A stretch of 64,000 bases of DNA from Nakazawaea peltata (taxonomy: Eukaryota > Ascomycota > Pichiomycetes > Alaninales > Pachysolenaceae), in the NCBI GenBank assembly GCA_001599355.1, contig BCGQ01000002.1, forward strand, positions 1,415,909 to 1,479,908, in the 5' to 3' direction. Both the position numbers and the translations under genes were made by a program. Shown one piece after another: positions 18,979 through 29,400 of this stretch. Below the pieces are notes generated by a model, which saw nothing but the letters and a program-made list of their open reading frames with translations, made no database searches and was not told the DNA's origin. Position 1 is the stretch's first letter. Each line of letters starts with the position of its first letter.

Positions 18979-20670
18979 TTATTTAGATGCGTCTATTCTT
19001 GGTTTGACCTGCACGGGTGAAACTTCGTGACTTGGGTCGTATTTCAAGTTTAAAGGGGCTACTCCTGTAGATTCGCGGTTGGGAGTTCTTTCGAGATGGG
19101 GTTGATCTGGGTGATCAGAGATTTCAATGCTGGTGAATTGAGTGGGGGGAGACTGAGCAAAGGAATCCTTAGCTCCATCTAGTGGTGTTTCTTTGAACTC
19201 GTTGTATAATGGGTGATCAGGGATCTCTGCAGGGATTTCCAATTGAGGAATTACGACTACTTTTCTCTTCAGTCTAGGGACAGGAGATACATCTTCAAAG
19301 AGATCTCCAAGTTCTTTGAGTTTCGGTATTGTCACAGATTTGTGAATCTCCCGCGATTCCACCTCAATCACATCGTAATATTGAACAGATGATTCTCCCA
19401 ATAATGCAGGGGGTACTTTACGATCTTTAGCAAGAGCCGGAGATGTGAACCGACGTTTGGAAATTAAATGATCTGCAAGTTCCGTGCCTAATTTACGCAC
19501 AAGCTTAGCGTAGAATAATCCACATGCATTGCATAAAGTCTTCTCTCCATTCGGGCCTCTTCTCCATTGGATAGTCTCTGTACACTCACATTGATCACAT
19601 TGTCCGTAAGGCAAAGCCTTTTCTTTGTACATCGAGATTGCAGCAGCAGCGTCCGCCTTGACAACCGTATCGAGGTCACTGTGCATAGCATTCTCTAATG
19701 GAAAGGGCAAGGGCAAGGAAAGGGTTACATTGGGATCATCAAGACCGAAAACAGCATCCTGTGGAGCCCCTTTACCAGAACCATCCTTCAGGCCCAAGGA
19801 AAATTCGGATCTCAATGCATCACGCCAATCGAGCAAGACATCGCTGAGATGCCTCAGCAAATCGGCATTCTCTGTCAACATCTCCTCGGATACAGCATCC
19901 ATGCTGACACGGAATTTGGAATCCTTGGCTATCATATCTGCGAACCAGCGAAGTTTCTCGATATCCAGCTGCAGTTTACGGAATTGTTGTGCCATGATGG
20001 TACGTCCTATTGTGTGTAAATCACTACTGCTGAATTTGTCGCCAATGATTCCTGAGAGGTCGGCCAACAGCTCCATAGATTGGGTCCTCACCGAGGAAAG
20101 CTCCAGTTTACGATCAATCTTAGTCATAGGTGGAGTTGCTGGAGCCGCAGGTATAGGATAATAAGGCGGCTGTTGAATAGGTTGAGGTACCATGTAAGGA
20201 GGCATCAGCATCGGGTCATAAGGTGGAATCATGCTAGGTGGGAACTGGGGCATCATCGAATAAGGAGGCAGTAAATGTGGGGGGATGGGCCAGTGGAATC
20301 TCTGCAGGTCTTGCAGAGGCCCCATAGTCGGCGGAGGAGGAGGGGCAGGAGGTAAAAAATAGGGCACGGCCTTCCTAACGTCTATCTGTGAGTCTCTTGC
20401 CTTGGCATCTGCACTGTCATTGTCGTTATAGTGACCTAATATAGATTGGGGGTATGGAGCAGGAATGTCGTATGCATGCATCTGGTCAGTATTACTCGAG
20501 TCATCTATTATTTCCGGCACCTCAGTGCCCTGTGCAGATGATGCAGGGGCATTTGTTTTCCCCTTTAAAGGCACACGTCTGCGGTAGGCCCTCTTAGCTG
20601 GTTTGGGATCACTTTCCGGCAACGAAGTCGAAGACGATGTTCTTTTCGGGCGACCTCTTGGTAGTGACAT
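18979..20670 (-). CDS. GATA-type zinc-finger protein, single finger
   Basis: The 563-residue protein starts at the ATG at 20670. It has an AT-hook-like N-terminus (RGRPKR, residues 5-10) and a basic KRAYRRR. A very Pro-rich segment follows (about 102-182). A helical region (about 185-300) is followed by one GATA finger with Cys 358/361/380/383 and an 18-residue loop (CDQCECTETIQWRRGP, LCNACGLFYAKL). The finger resembles Gat2/Ash1-type yeast proteins more than the nitrogen factors Gln3/Gat1. Target genes are unknown. Five GATAAG boxes stand 511-614 bp upstream (21181-21284), so self-regulation or control by another GATA factor is plausible. Confidence 0.85.
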   Translation of the reverse strand: MSLPRGRPKRTSSSTSLPESDPKPAKRAYRRRVPLKGKTNAPASSAQGTEVPEIIDDSSNTDQMHAYDIPAPYPQSILGHYNDNDSADAKARDSQIDVRKAVPYFLPPAPPPPPTMGPLQDLQRFHWPIPPHLLPPYSMMPQFPPSMIPPYDPMLMPPYMVPQPIQQPPYYPIPAAPATPPMTKIDRKLELSSVRTQSMELLADLSGIIGDKFSSSDLHTIGRTIMAQQFRKLQLDIEKLRWFADMIAKDSKFRVSMDAVSEEMLTENADLLRHLSDVLLDWRDALRSEFSLGLKDGSGKGAPQDAVFGLDDPNVTLSLPLPFPLENAMHSDLDTVVKADAAAAISMYKEKALPYGQCDQCECTETIQWRRGPNGEKTLCNACGLFYAKLVRKLGTELADHLISKRRFTSPALAKDRKVPPALLGESSVQYYDVIEVESREIHKSVTIPKLKELGDLFEDVSPVPRLKRKVVVIPQLEIPAEIPDHPLYNEFKETPLDGAKDSFAQSPPTQFTSIEISDHPDQPHLERTPNRESTGVAPLNLKYDPSHEVSPVQVKPRIDASK

Positions 20671-21180
20671 TATTGTAGTATCTTGAAGAAATGGATTTTT
20701 GTCAACGGCGCTAAGTTGGTGATTTGTAAATTTGACTTTATATCAAGAATGGCCAGGTTAATATTTGCAAGATTTTTTTTCGTTCAATACCGAAGGGCGG
20801 ATGGGGTTTCTTTGGAGTATTTTAGGGTGAATGACCTGATTCGTTAATCACGATCAAATATTGCACCTCTAATGATGGTATATTCCCTGCTTCTTCCCTA
20901 AATATCCCCCTGCAACTATTATTTTTGGCAAACGAAAAAAATTCTCGAGATCGCAGAAAGGTCGTGAGGGGAGAATTGGCACCCCTAATGGTATGCAGTA
21001 TGGAGAGCATACTATGAGAATGTTATCGTTAGCATATTACGAATTATTGAAGTGTGCGCTGCTCATTTTGGGGTTCTCAGGGATTTAGAAAGTAGCGCGG
21101 AAACGAAAAGCAGCAGGAAGGATGTTGGTCAGCAAATTATGAATTTAAGTAGGGGCACGAGCAAAGCCGGAGCAGCAACA

Positions 21181-21284
21181 GATAAGATGGATTAAAGTAG
21201 ATCAAAATTGATAAGAAATGATAAGAATCTATAAAAAAGTGATCTAGAGTATCTAGATGATAATAATTGATAAGAATTGATAAG
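21181..21284 (+). promoter_or_regulatory. Cluster of five GATAAG sites
   Basis: GATAAG occurs at 21181, 21210, 21220, 21269 and 21279, all on the + strand. Two pairs are spaced exactly 10 bp apart (about one helical turn). GATAAG is the core site of fungal GATA factors, and one such factor is encoded next door. Confidence 0.65.
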
Positions 21285-21646
21285 AATTGAGTTTCTTTAT
21301 TGAGCTCTAATACAATCAATCTAGTCTTCACCTTCAAATCATTACCTATTCATCTTGATTTTCGTAAATTGCTGGTTTCGGATCTGCCATGATTCTCCTT
21401 TTATCTGATTCTGTCTTCCCTAACTTCCCTATTGTTCCACTATGATTCTTGACTAGTTCGTTCAGGAATAGTTTCCCAAAATGAGAAGTCCATCACTGCA
21501 TAATTCCCTCCTTCCCTTCCTTCCACATTCATCTCATCTGTCCTCTTATTTGACCCCCAAATTAAAGTTCATCCCGATTATGCACGGTAAATTTTTACCC
21601 TTTTAGGAAAAGAAAACCTCTTTATCGGTAATTTTTCAGGCTGATG

Positions 21647-21693
21647 AGGGGGGTTTGGGGGGTTATGAGGGGGATCTAAGAATCATATAAAAA
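21647..21693 (+). promoter_or_regulatory. AGGGG elements and TATA box of the cupin gene
   Basis: AGGGG at 21647-21651 and 21668-21672 matches the stress response element bound by Msn2/4-type factors. TATAAAAA at 21686-21693 lies about 93 bp before the ATG at 21786. The arrangement suggests a stress-inducible promoter. Confidence 0.5.
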
Positions 21694-21785
21694 TAGGGGG
21701 GTTCGCCCTGGAGGTCGTATATACTTCTTCAGGATAATCATTTCCAGTCAATTCCCAAGTCAATTCCCTAATAAAATCTCCCAAA

Positions 21786-22151
21786 ATGCCTATGTTATAC
21801 AAGCCAGCTGCCGAAGGTAAAGAGGTTAAGCCACCTCAAATCCCTTCCCCAGGTAACAACTCATTCCTTGGAGATATCTTCACATCTGAAGCTCCAGAAG
21901 ACAAGCAAATCTCTTGTGGTTTCTACAAGCAAGAAAAAGGAGAGAAATTGGTTTACCATTACGATTACGATGAAATGAAGATCATTTTGGAGGTTGAAGG
22001 AGAGTACACCATCACCGATGAGACTGGCTACGGTGTCAGTGTCAAGCCAGGAGATGTCTTCTACTTCAAGAAAGGATGTACTATCTCTTTCGAAACCACA
22101 GGTTACGGTTATGCCTTTTTCTGTGGATTGAGACCGCTGGACTCGGCATAA
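21786..22151 (+). CDS. Small cupin-fold protein, EutQ-like
   Basis: A 121-residue single-domain protein. The central part is a cupin barrel (EKLVYHYDYDEMKIILEVEGEYTI, VKPGDVFYFKKGCTISFETTGYG) of the ethanolamine-utilisation EutQ-like type common in fungi. The usual metal-binding His residues are scarce: only one His (H57) is seen in the barrel, so catalysis is uncertain. Codon choice is biased toward favoured codons (AAG, GGT, CCA), hinting at good expression. The promoter has stress-type elements. Biological role in yeast is unknown. Confidence 0.8.
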   Translation: MPMLYKPAAEGKEVKPPQIPSPGNNSFLGDIFTSEAPEDKQISCGFYKQEKGEKLVYHYDYDEMKIILEVEGEYTITDETGYGVSVKPGDVFYFKKGCTISFETTGYGYAFFCGLRPLDSA

Positions 22152-22220
22152 TTTAATGAATAAAGTCATATTTATTTCGTACCATAGAAAATATGTAAAT
22201 TGTAGAGTGTAATGTAGTTA

Positions 22221-25200
22221 CTATTCAGCTCCTGGAATCCCCAGATAGCTTGCTGCTCCCCCATTGAAAGAGTCATCATCAAACATCCCGTCCAAATATA
22301 TACTCGAAGTGGCCATTCTCTCAATTGCAGCATCGATATCGTGCTCGAAGAAAGGTGCGAAATTGCTTTCGTCTGGAATTCCCCCAGTAAGATTACCCTG
22401 ATTATCTTTCATGGCACTCAGTGAACTATTCATCATTGCCATCCACAAATTATCCACATCTGGATTATTAAGCAAAGTGTTGTAGTCTGGAGCTGGGAAT
22501 TCTTCCAGTGAGGCCGGAGTAGGAGGAATAGCAGGCTCTCTGGACTGAGTCTCGGATTTAAAAAGATCCACCGTATCGATCAAAGAATGGAGCTCGTCCG
22601 AAGTCAAGTCCTGTAAAAAATTATAAGATGGAGCTTCTACCCTATGGCCGTGCTCTAAGGGGATCTTAATCTCGGCCATTGGCTGTTCCAGATCGAAGAA
22701 AGCACTGAAGTTCTTCTTCAATACTTGAAGAATGAAATTGTGCAGCTTAGACATTCTCCAGGCAAAGTAATACCGATCACAAAGCATGGCGATTCCGGAC
22801 AAAGAACGTTCGGCACAACGAAATGCATAGTCAGATAGCCGGTCCATGTCCTGGTTCAACAGAGTGGTCAATGTGTCCTGCAGCTTGGCCGCCAGTTTGA
22901 CATGATGACACCTCATGGTTATGGCTACCAAGACTTGAAGGGTCCGGTGCATCATCGACTCGATCCGGGGGGTTAAGATAGGATCAAACCCAATACCAAA
23001 GTACCGATGGAAGTTCTTCAAGGTGTGTCCAAACCTACGAATGACCTCCATTGTGATCTTAAGAAGTTTATAGATATAATGTAAGGCCAAACGAGAGTCT
23101 CTCTTCTCCTCGTAGTGTAAAAATACATAGTAATAGATTGAGAAAAGTAATGACTCGGCATCAAAGTAAGTTACAAGTTGTTTTACCTTCTGGACATTGG
23201 CTATGTGGTCGAAATTATCCGGAGTCAAGATCTTCCACATATCACCGAGCTCTGTGGCCACATTCTGTTCGAGTTCCAGGGCTAAATGGAGGATAGTGAT
23301 CAATTTAGGCGGTGATCTTATGTTTAAGGCCAACTCTGCTAGCTTGATTAACCGAGAAGCCCAAACGGATTCTCTTTGCATCGCTTCTACAGTTGCCTTC
23401 TCCAATGTGAGGTCCAGGACATTGGCAAACTTGGCTCCTTCGAATACCGGAAGTTTAGTATCATAATATTCGGGTCTAATGGTAGGCAGAGTACCCATAG
23501 CACTCAGCTGCTTGACATCAGCGGTTACAAGAGTCCACCAAAGCTTTCTCCAAAGGTTGACAGACTTAGGGCTCAAATCGAATGATTCAGGATCACGATT
23601 CAACCCCAAAGACTCTCCCATATGGATCAACATCCCGGCAAATACAGTGGAATCTCCACCGTCAGGATGATCACCTTCTTCTGGAGAATACCAATTGTAA
23701 ATCCTCATGAGGAGCAGTAATTGGAAGACACTGAGAGGAACTTTACGGAGTAAATTGAACTGGTTGAGACAGTTCTGGGCTAAGAGACCAACATTGGTGG
23801 AAACAGGATGATCAGCGAGGAAATTGATTTCCTCGTCGTATTTACGAACCTCAGCAAGGTGTGACTCTGAGTTGGTGAGCACTGTGAGGAAACCCAAACG
23901 AACTACAAGGAGAAGGAGCCCTAAAGAGCTGAAGTCGAGCCTCTTTTCGAGCTGAATGCTCTTGACAGGCACATCTTCAAACGATTTAGCCCCCAAAATT
24001 TTACTTACATCCTCCACAAACGATTCTTCATCTACGAAAGGGAAGAAGGGATACACAAATTTGAAGAAACGGTCGATATTCATCCAGATCACTTTCTTCG
24101 ATGGAAGAGCTTGTTCGATACGTTTCATTAACCTCATTTCTGCCGACTGAGTAGCAGAAACATGGGCTAACTCTACAGCTCCTTCCCTCATCTGTCTAGA
24201 GACTTGCTTCAACTTTTGCTTTTTATACGGTTGCATATCTACGATACCTTCATACTCGGAAAGACGCTGACGGAACTCTTTCTCGGATTTACTTTTAATA
24301 GGAGGAGGAGGAGGAGGTAGTGGAGCATCTCTGGTAGCGGACAGAAGAGCTTCTGGAGACGCATGATCTCCGTCATCGGATCTTTCGTCGGATCTTTCGT
24401 CTTCCACCGAAGTTGCAGCGACTTTCTCGACGATCAGAGAGGCTCCACATTTCGGAGAAGTAGCTGTCTTACAACCCGAATCCGAATGAGACCCTTCGTC
24501 GGCCTCATCTTCATCCAATTCACCATCTGCGTCGACTCGTTTCTTGTTGGTGAGATTATGAGGGAAAAATTTGAGCTTCTTCTTTCTTTCGATAATTTTA
24601 ACCCACATAATCTTCAAGAAGCGATCACGTTTCAACATGGAGAGCCAGCCGAGAGGCCCGAAGTTCATTGTTCGTGACTGCCGCATGTGCACTGAGATGT
24701 AGCCTTTATAGAAATCTAAGACATCGTCAGGGTCTACGGAGCTCAATCCTATAGCAGTACTGGAATTATGAGAATCGGTATAGATCGAGGATACGGTAGG
24801 AGGGTCTGCGGTGGAAGAGCCAACGGAGTGATAACTTCCAATAGCTTTAGAAGATGAGCTTGAATCTACATGGCCTGAAGGACCCGATAAGGTATCTGAG
24901 AGTGTGTAAGAAGCCTCGATCTCACGGATTTTCTGCTTGAGGGTCTCAAGCTCAGAGTGAATAGACAGTCTTGGATTTGGGGCTTGAGGAGGACGCAATG
25001 GGATAGCTGAATGGTTATTTAGGGATCCAATGTATGTTGGAGGGGTATTTGGAGCCTGGTTCCGTTGATATACCAGTTGAAGGGGATTTACGTAAGGTTG
25101 GGTTGGACGGGTAGGATTGGCAGAAGGGCCATGAAGGGAAGGTCTTAATGGGGGTAGAGTTGAGGAATCCTGCTGTAAGCCTGGAGTAGAAGCTCCATAA

Positions 25201-25812
25201 TTGGCTGTTGAACGTTCATTAGATTGTGGAGGACTGATAGTACGGTAAGGATTCGACTGTTGAGGGTTGTCGAATAATGGGAAAGATTTGGATTGCTCTG
25301 GGGTGTGTAAGGCGGCTCCAGAGACAGCAGAGTGTAGGGCCTTACCAGAGCTTGGCTGTCCCGGGGCCTCAGAGCTCGTGTTAAGGATGTTCTGGAAATT
25401 ACTGGAGGCTCTCGGATCACCCGACCCAGTAGACAACAGGGTAGAATCTGTACTTGATGTAGAACCAAGGTCAGATTGCTGATTTCCCGCAAATAGAAGC
25501 TTAAATTCGCCCTTCAGAGGCTCTTTCTTCTTGTTTAAACGCTTAGGGCCGGTCCATACGGGTTCTTCGTACTCGCAAAGATGGGCAATATGGTACCTTT
25601 TGCATACTTCACAGTTGGGTTTGCCTTTGTCGCACTGAAATTCGATCAAAAAAGTTAGTATTAAATGGAAGAAGGGGCTATCACTGACGAGTCTAACATA
25701 CCTTGACTTTTCTTTTCCGACATATATTGCAAGACAATGGAAGTCTCTTTCTCTTGAGAGGTTTACGGGGCGTTAACTCGCCTTTCAGTACCTCCATTAC
25801 CATCTCATCCAT
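22221..25812 (-). CDS. HAP1-related Zn2Cys6 transcription factor without heme motifs; two exons
   Basis: Exon 1 (25702-25812, ATG at 25812) encodes 37 residues and exon 2 (22221-25634) the rest, for 1174 residues in all. Splicing completes a Zn2Cys6 cluster with Cys 28/31/38/45/48/57, spaced 2-6-6-2-8. This is identical to the neighbouring HAP1 protein and very like Hap1 (SCNICRKRKVKCDKGKP, AHLCEYEEPVW). A fungal-specific TF middle homology region spans roughly residues 550-1000. Unlike its neighbour, it has no Cys-Pro heme motifs. It appears to be a HAP1 paralogue that has lost, or never had, heme sensing. Targets are unknown. The unspliced frame lacks half of the zinc cluster. Confidence 0.88.
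25635..25701 (-). other. Intron inside the zinc cluster of the HAP1-related gene (67 nt)
   Basis: The donor GTATGT begins at 25701. The branch point TACTAAC lies upstream of the acceptor TTTCAG ending at 25635. It is phase 0 between Lys37 and Cys38, splitting the Zn2Cys6 motif after its second cysteine. Confidence 0.93.
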
Positions 25813-26456
25813 CTTGTCAATTTAAAGTCCGAGCAATATTGGGAGTGTGGATAAGGGTGCAATTTGAAGGGGTCTTTTGGGGTTCGATCGATTGTTTTGA
25901 CTATATTCGGCTTTCACAGGGTAATGACACTCTGGATTATTGATATCTAGCTCGTTACACCGTCTCAGCCTTGTCTATCTGTTGATAATAAAAGGTGAGA
26001 AATTCGATAATTTCGGAGATAATTTTGATTTTTTTCGGGGCTTTGCGCCGTGCCATTTTTCTCCGGTTCGGAGAAGCGGTTAAACTCGGAGATCAGCTCG
26101 GACATGTGCGAGATGCGCAAAGTGAAGAGGAGGGCTGATGTGGGGAGGGGGGTTAGGTATAAGTGGCTGATAGAATGTGGCTAATTGCAAGTGGCTGAGA
26201 TGGGCAGACATTGCACCCAACGAGCCAGATAACTCTACTTCTACTTCTACTTCTACTTCTACTTCTACTTCTACTTCTACTTCTACTTCTACTTCTACTT
26301 CTACTTCTACTTCTACTTCTACTTCTACTTCTACTTCTACTTCTCCTTCTACTTCTACTTCTACTTCTACTTCTACTTCTACTTCTACTTCTACTTCTTC
26401 TTCTACTTCTTCTTCTACGTCTTCTAAAATCATCATCTATTTCATAATATCATTAT
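25813..26456. other. Promoter of the HAP1-related gene / HAP1 3' flank
   Basis: This 644-bp interval is dominated in its right third by a hexanucleotide microsatellite (26235-26426). The rest shows no gene and would hold the promoter for the gene starting at 25812. Confidence 0.55.
26235..26426. repeat. CTACTT hexanucleotide microsatellite, about 32 copies
   Basis: CTACTT repeats almost perfectly for about 190 bp, with a single CTCCTT interruption near 26341 and degenerate CTTCTT units at the right end. It ends about 30 bp beyond the HAP1 stop codon, within its 3' UTR. All frames over it stay open (poly-Leu, Ser-Thr, Val-Glu), which explains the spurious frames there. Confidence 0.95.
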
Positions 26457-29400
26457 TCAATGGAACCATGACCCATTCTGCTGGCGATTCTGTCCCTCAG
26501 AATTCATCCCAGTTTGTTCCGGCCCCAGATTAGGGTATACAGGCAACGTATTAAGGTCGACGTTGGTGAAATCGATCTCATTGACCCCATAAAAGTGGTG
26601 CTGCTGGTTCGGAGGTTCATTGAAGACATCAGCACCGAAAAATTCAAAAGCTACAGGCATCGGATGAGCATCTGAAGCCTGTGGAGCAGCAGCAGATGTC
26701 CCCATGAACAAACTACGGTCATTTATAGGGAAATTATCGAGCATCAACTCGTCAAACATGTCCATATGATTTGGATCGGAGAGTCCGTTGAGTATTTGTG
26801 AGCCAAATTCGGTCGGACCATCATTTGAACCATCGGCCGTTGTTGAGAAGACTCCAGTGCTGGTGCTGGTACCGGTACAGGCGCCGTTACCGGAGAGAAC
26901 TCCAGAACCTGACTCCAGTTCGGTATTCAACTGTAAATTACTCGTAATCTGCTGAGCAGAAGGGGATGGAACCAAAATAGCAGGATTTGTAACAGAATCC
27001 TCTTGTTTAAGATGGAAAATATCGACCGTAGGAGATCTGAATTCCTGTGGAGACACCATTGATGAGTGTATGGAAGGTGGAATAGAAGACTGAGAAAGCT
27101 GTCTTTGCTGCTGTTGCTGCTGCTGTTGCTGCCTCTGCTGCTGAATTCTCCTCCTATCCCTCTCCAGAACCGCAATCTTCCTCTGATTAGGCAAAACAGG
27201 CACAGAAGAAGTCTTAATATCCTGAAGAACAGGACACTGGTCCATAGAACTCCCATTTCTCAGAAGCATCTTGGTATAATTAGTAGTAAATAACTTGCTA
27301 GAGCTAATGAGCACATTATAAAAGAATTTCATCAACTTTTTCAACCTCCAAGCATAATAATAATGTCTGGTCAATTTATCCAATTTGTTCAAGAAAATTT
27401 TAAGGTATCCAAATAACTTATTTAACAATTCTTCCTTATTAATTCCATTCAGAACCAAAATTTGAGTCACCATAGGATCCTCCTGCTGGAGTCTGAGCAC
27501 CAAACTGATAATGAATTGTTTGGAACGATGATTCAATATCATCAAAAATGGATAAATCAATAACTCACCCCCCAAATCCGGGAAAAATTTATGCGAATTA
27601 TCGAAAAATTGTACAAAAATATTATAGTTATCGATAGCCAACAATAAAGTCCTCTCGAAATGCTCGTCATAAACCAGTTTCGTGTATTGAATCAGCTGAG
27701 CCAATTGGGGATCCAATTTATCGAGGCAAGAAGGATCTTCAGCCACAGTCCGAGGATCAAGTCCATTCTCAGAGAGAAGTTCCTTCAATTTCAACTCATA
27801 ATTCAAAAACATGATATAATTCAAGACGAACATCAACATTTTTACGATTAAGAATAATTTGAACTCGAAAATACGGGCACTGGCCGATAATTCGGATTCT
27901 CTGTTACGGTCATAACGGGTGAGAAGTTGGGCGCAACTCAATGCGGGGGTTCCCGAGACATCACCACTAGATTTTTCTTCCGCTTCATCATGGACAAGCA
28001 GAGTCAATTGCTCTAAAATACCATGAACCTCAGCTCTAGCAGGTAAAGTCTTCACATTCAAAAGCACCTTCATCCCACGGTAAATTAAAATATTAATTTT
28101 ATACTCCAAATCCATTAACTGAACTACTTTCAATTCCCTTTGGAAATTGGTGTCGGAACCCCCCGAGAAGTCCGGGAAACACCTTCTCAAAGTAGCCAGG
28201 TCGGTGGCAGATGGTCTACGAGTATCCCAATATTCATTAAAATTCCCATGTCCAGATTCTACGCCATTATCGTCATCTATTTCGATATTCAAATGCTTGG
28301 AATAATCCCCGAGCGAAATATTAGTCAAGACATTCATATTGATCAATGAATACCACATCTTTCGCCATAAATGACGTCTACGAAGTAAATGTATACTGAC
28401 GGCCTCATCTTTGGACTGGGTTTGGAAGTTTTTAAAGTTCAATGGGTCCCTATTTAACCCAATAGTCTTAGCAAGAGAGATCAAAGAGTTCAAAAAGACC
28501 GACGAGTTCAAATTTAACAGTTCTTTGTCGGGAGAAACCCCATTGGAATGTCCAGAACCATTATAACTGTCGTCTAATTCGAAACCATCCTCCGGAGCTA
28601 ACACATTATAGTATTTAAGGAACATTCCCACCTGTAAAATGACTACGGAAGGTGTGGACAAGATGCGAACATCGGTGAATATCTCTTTAATCACATCTAC
28701 AAGTACCATTGGGACTACATTTTCGGGCCTGATCAAGACCTTTTCGTCTGCTGTTAATTCTTGCGAATGTTCACCTGTTTGAGAGAACTTTTTAGGTAAA
28801 TTTGACGGTAATGTGAGCCAACTTAACCTCAAAATGAGTAACATCAAACATAAAGTGAGGAAATCTTCGTTATAATCGGAACCTAAGTCGGTTAACTTGA
28901 TTTTTTGACCTCCAGGAGCCGATTCTACACTTCCTATGATCTTGGTTACTCTTTCTCTGAATGAATATTCGTCTACGATGGGCAAATGGAGGTACAATTT
29001 GTCGAAAAACCGGTTGATGAGTAACCAGGCCACTTTACGAGTGGGCATATGCCTTTCAAATACGGCAATTACCTCCTTGGGGTTGCTGAAATTCATCGCC
29101 TTGATGTCTGTAGGCATAGTGAGGGTCTTAAGACGTTTAGAATTGGTTTTACGACGCTTAGAGGCAGGATTTGAGTCACATCCGATCACCGGACATTCAC
29201 TTCCCAGTCCATGACCATGATCATGGCTGTCTCCACCATTAGAAGCCGAATTTCTGGCCGATAATCTCTCTCTAAAGATGGTTTTGGCATCTCCAATCAT
29301 CAATGGACAGACTTTTGAGTCTTCGTTGTCGTCATCTTCGGCTAGTTTGGCTAAATCCGAAGGGAGCAGTGGGCATCGAGCCTCTGAGACTAACTGTTTA

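Larger units (their letters stand above)
20671..21785. other. Divergent promoter region, GATA factor and EutQ-like cupin
   Basis: This 1.1-kb region separates two divergently transcribed genes. It carries a GATAAG cluster in the middle. Near the cupin it has AGGGG stress-type elements and a TATA box (listed separately). No other gene was found. Confidence 0.6.

Noticed and set aside
26177-26533. Open frames encoding poly-Leu, poly-Ser-Thr and poly-Val-Glu
   Set aside because: They are translations of the CTACTT microsatellite in different frames.
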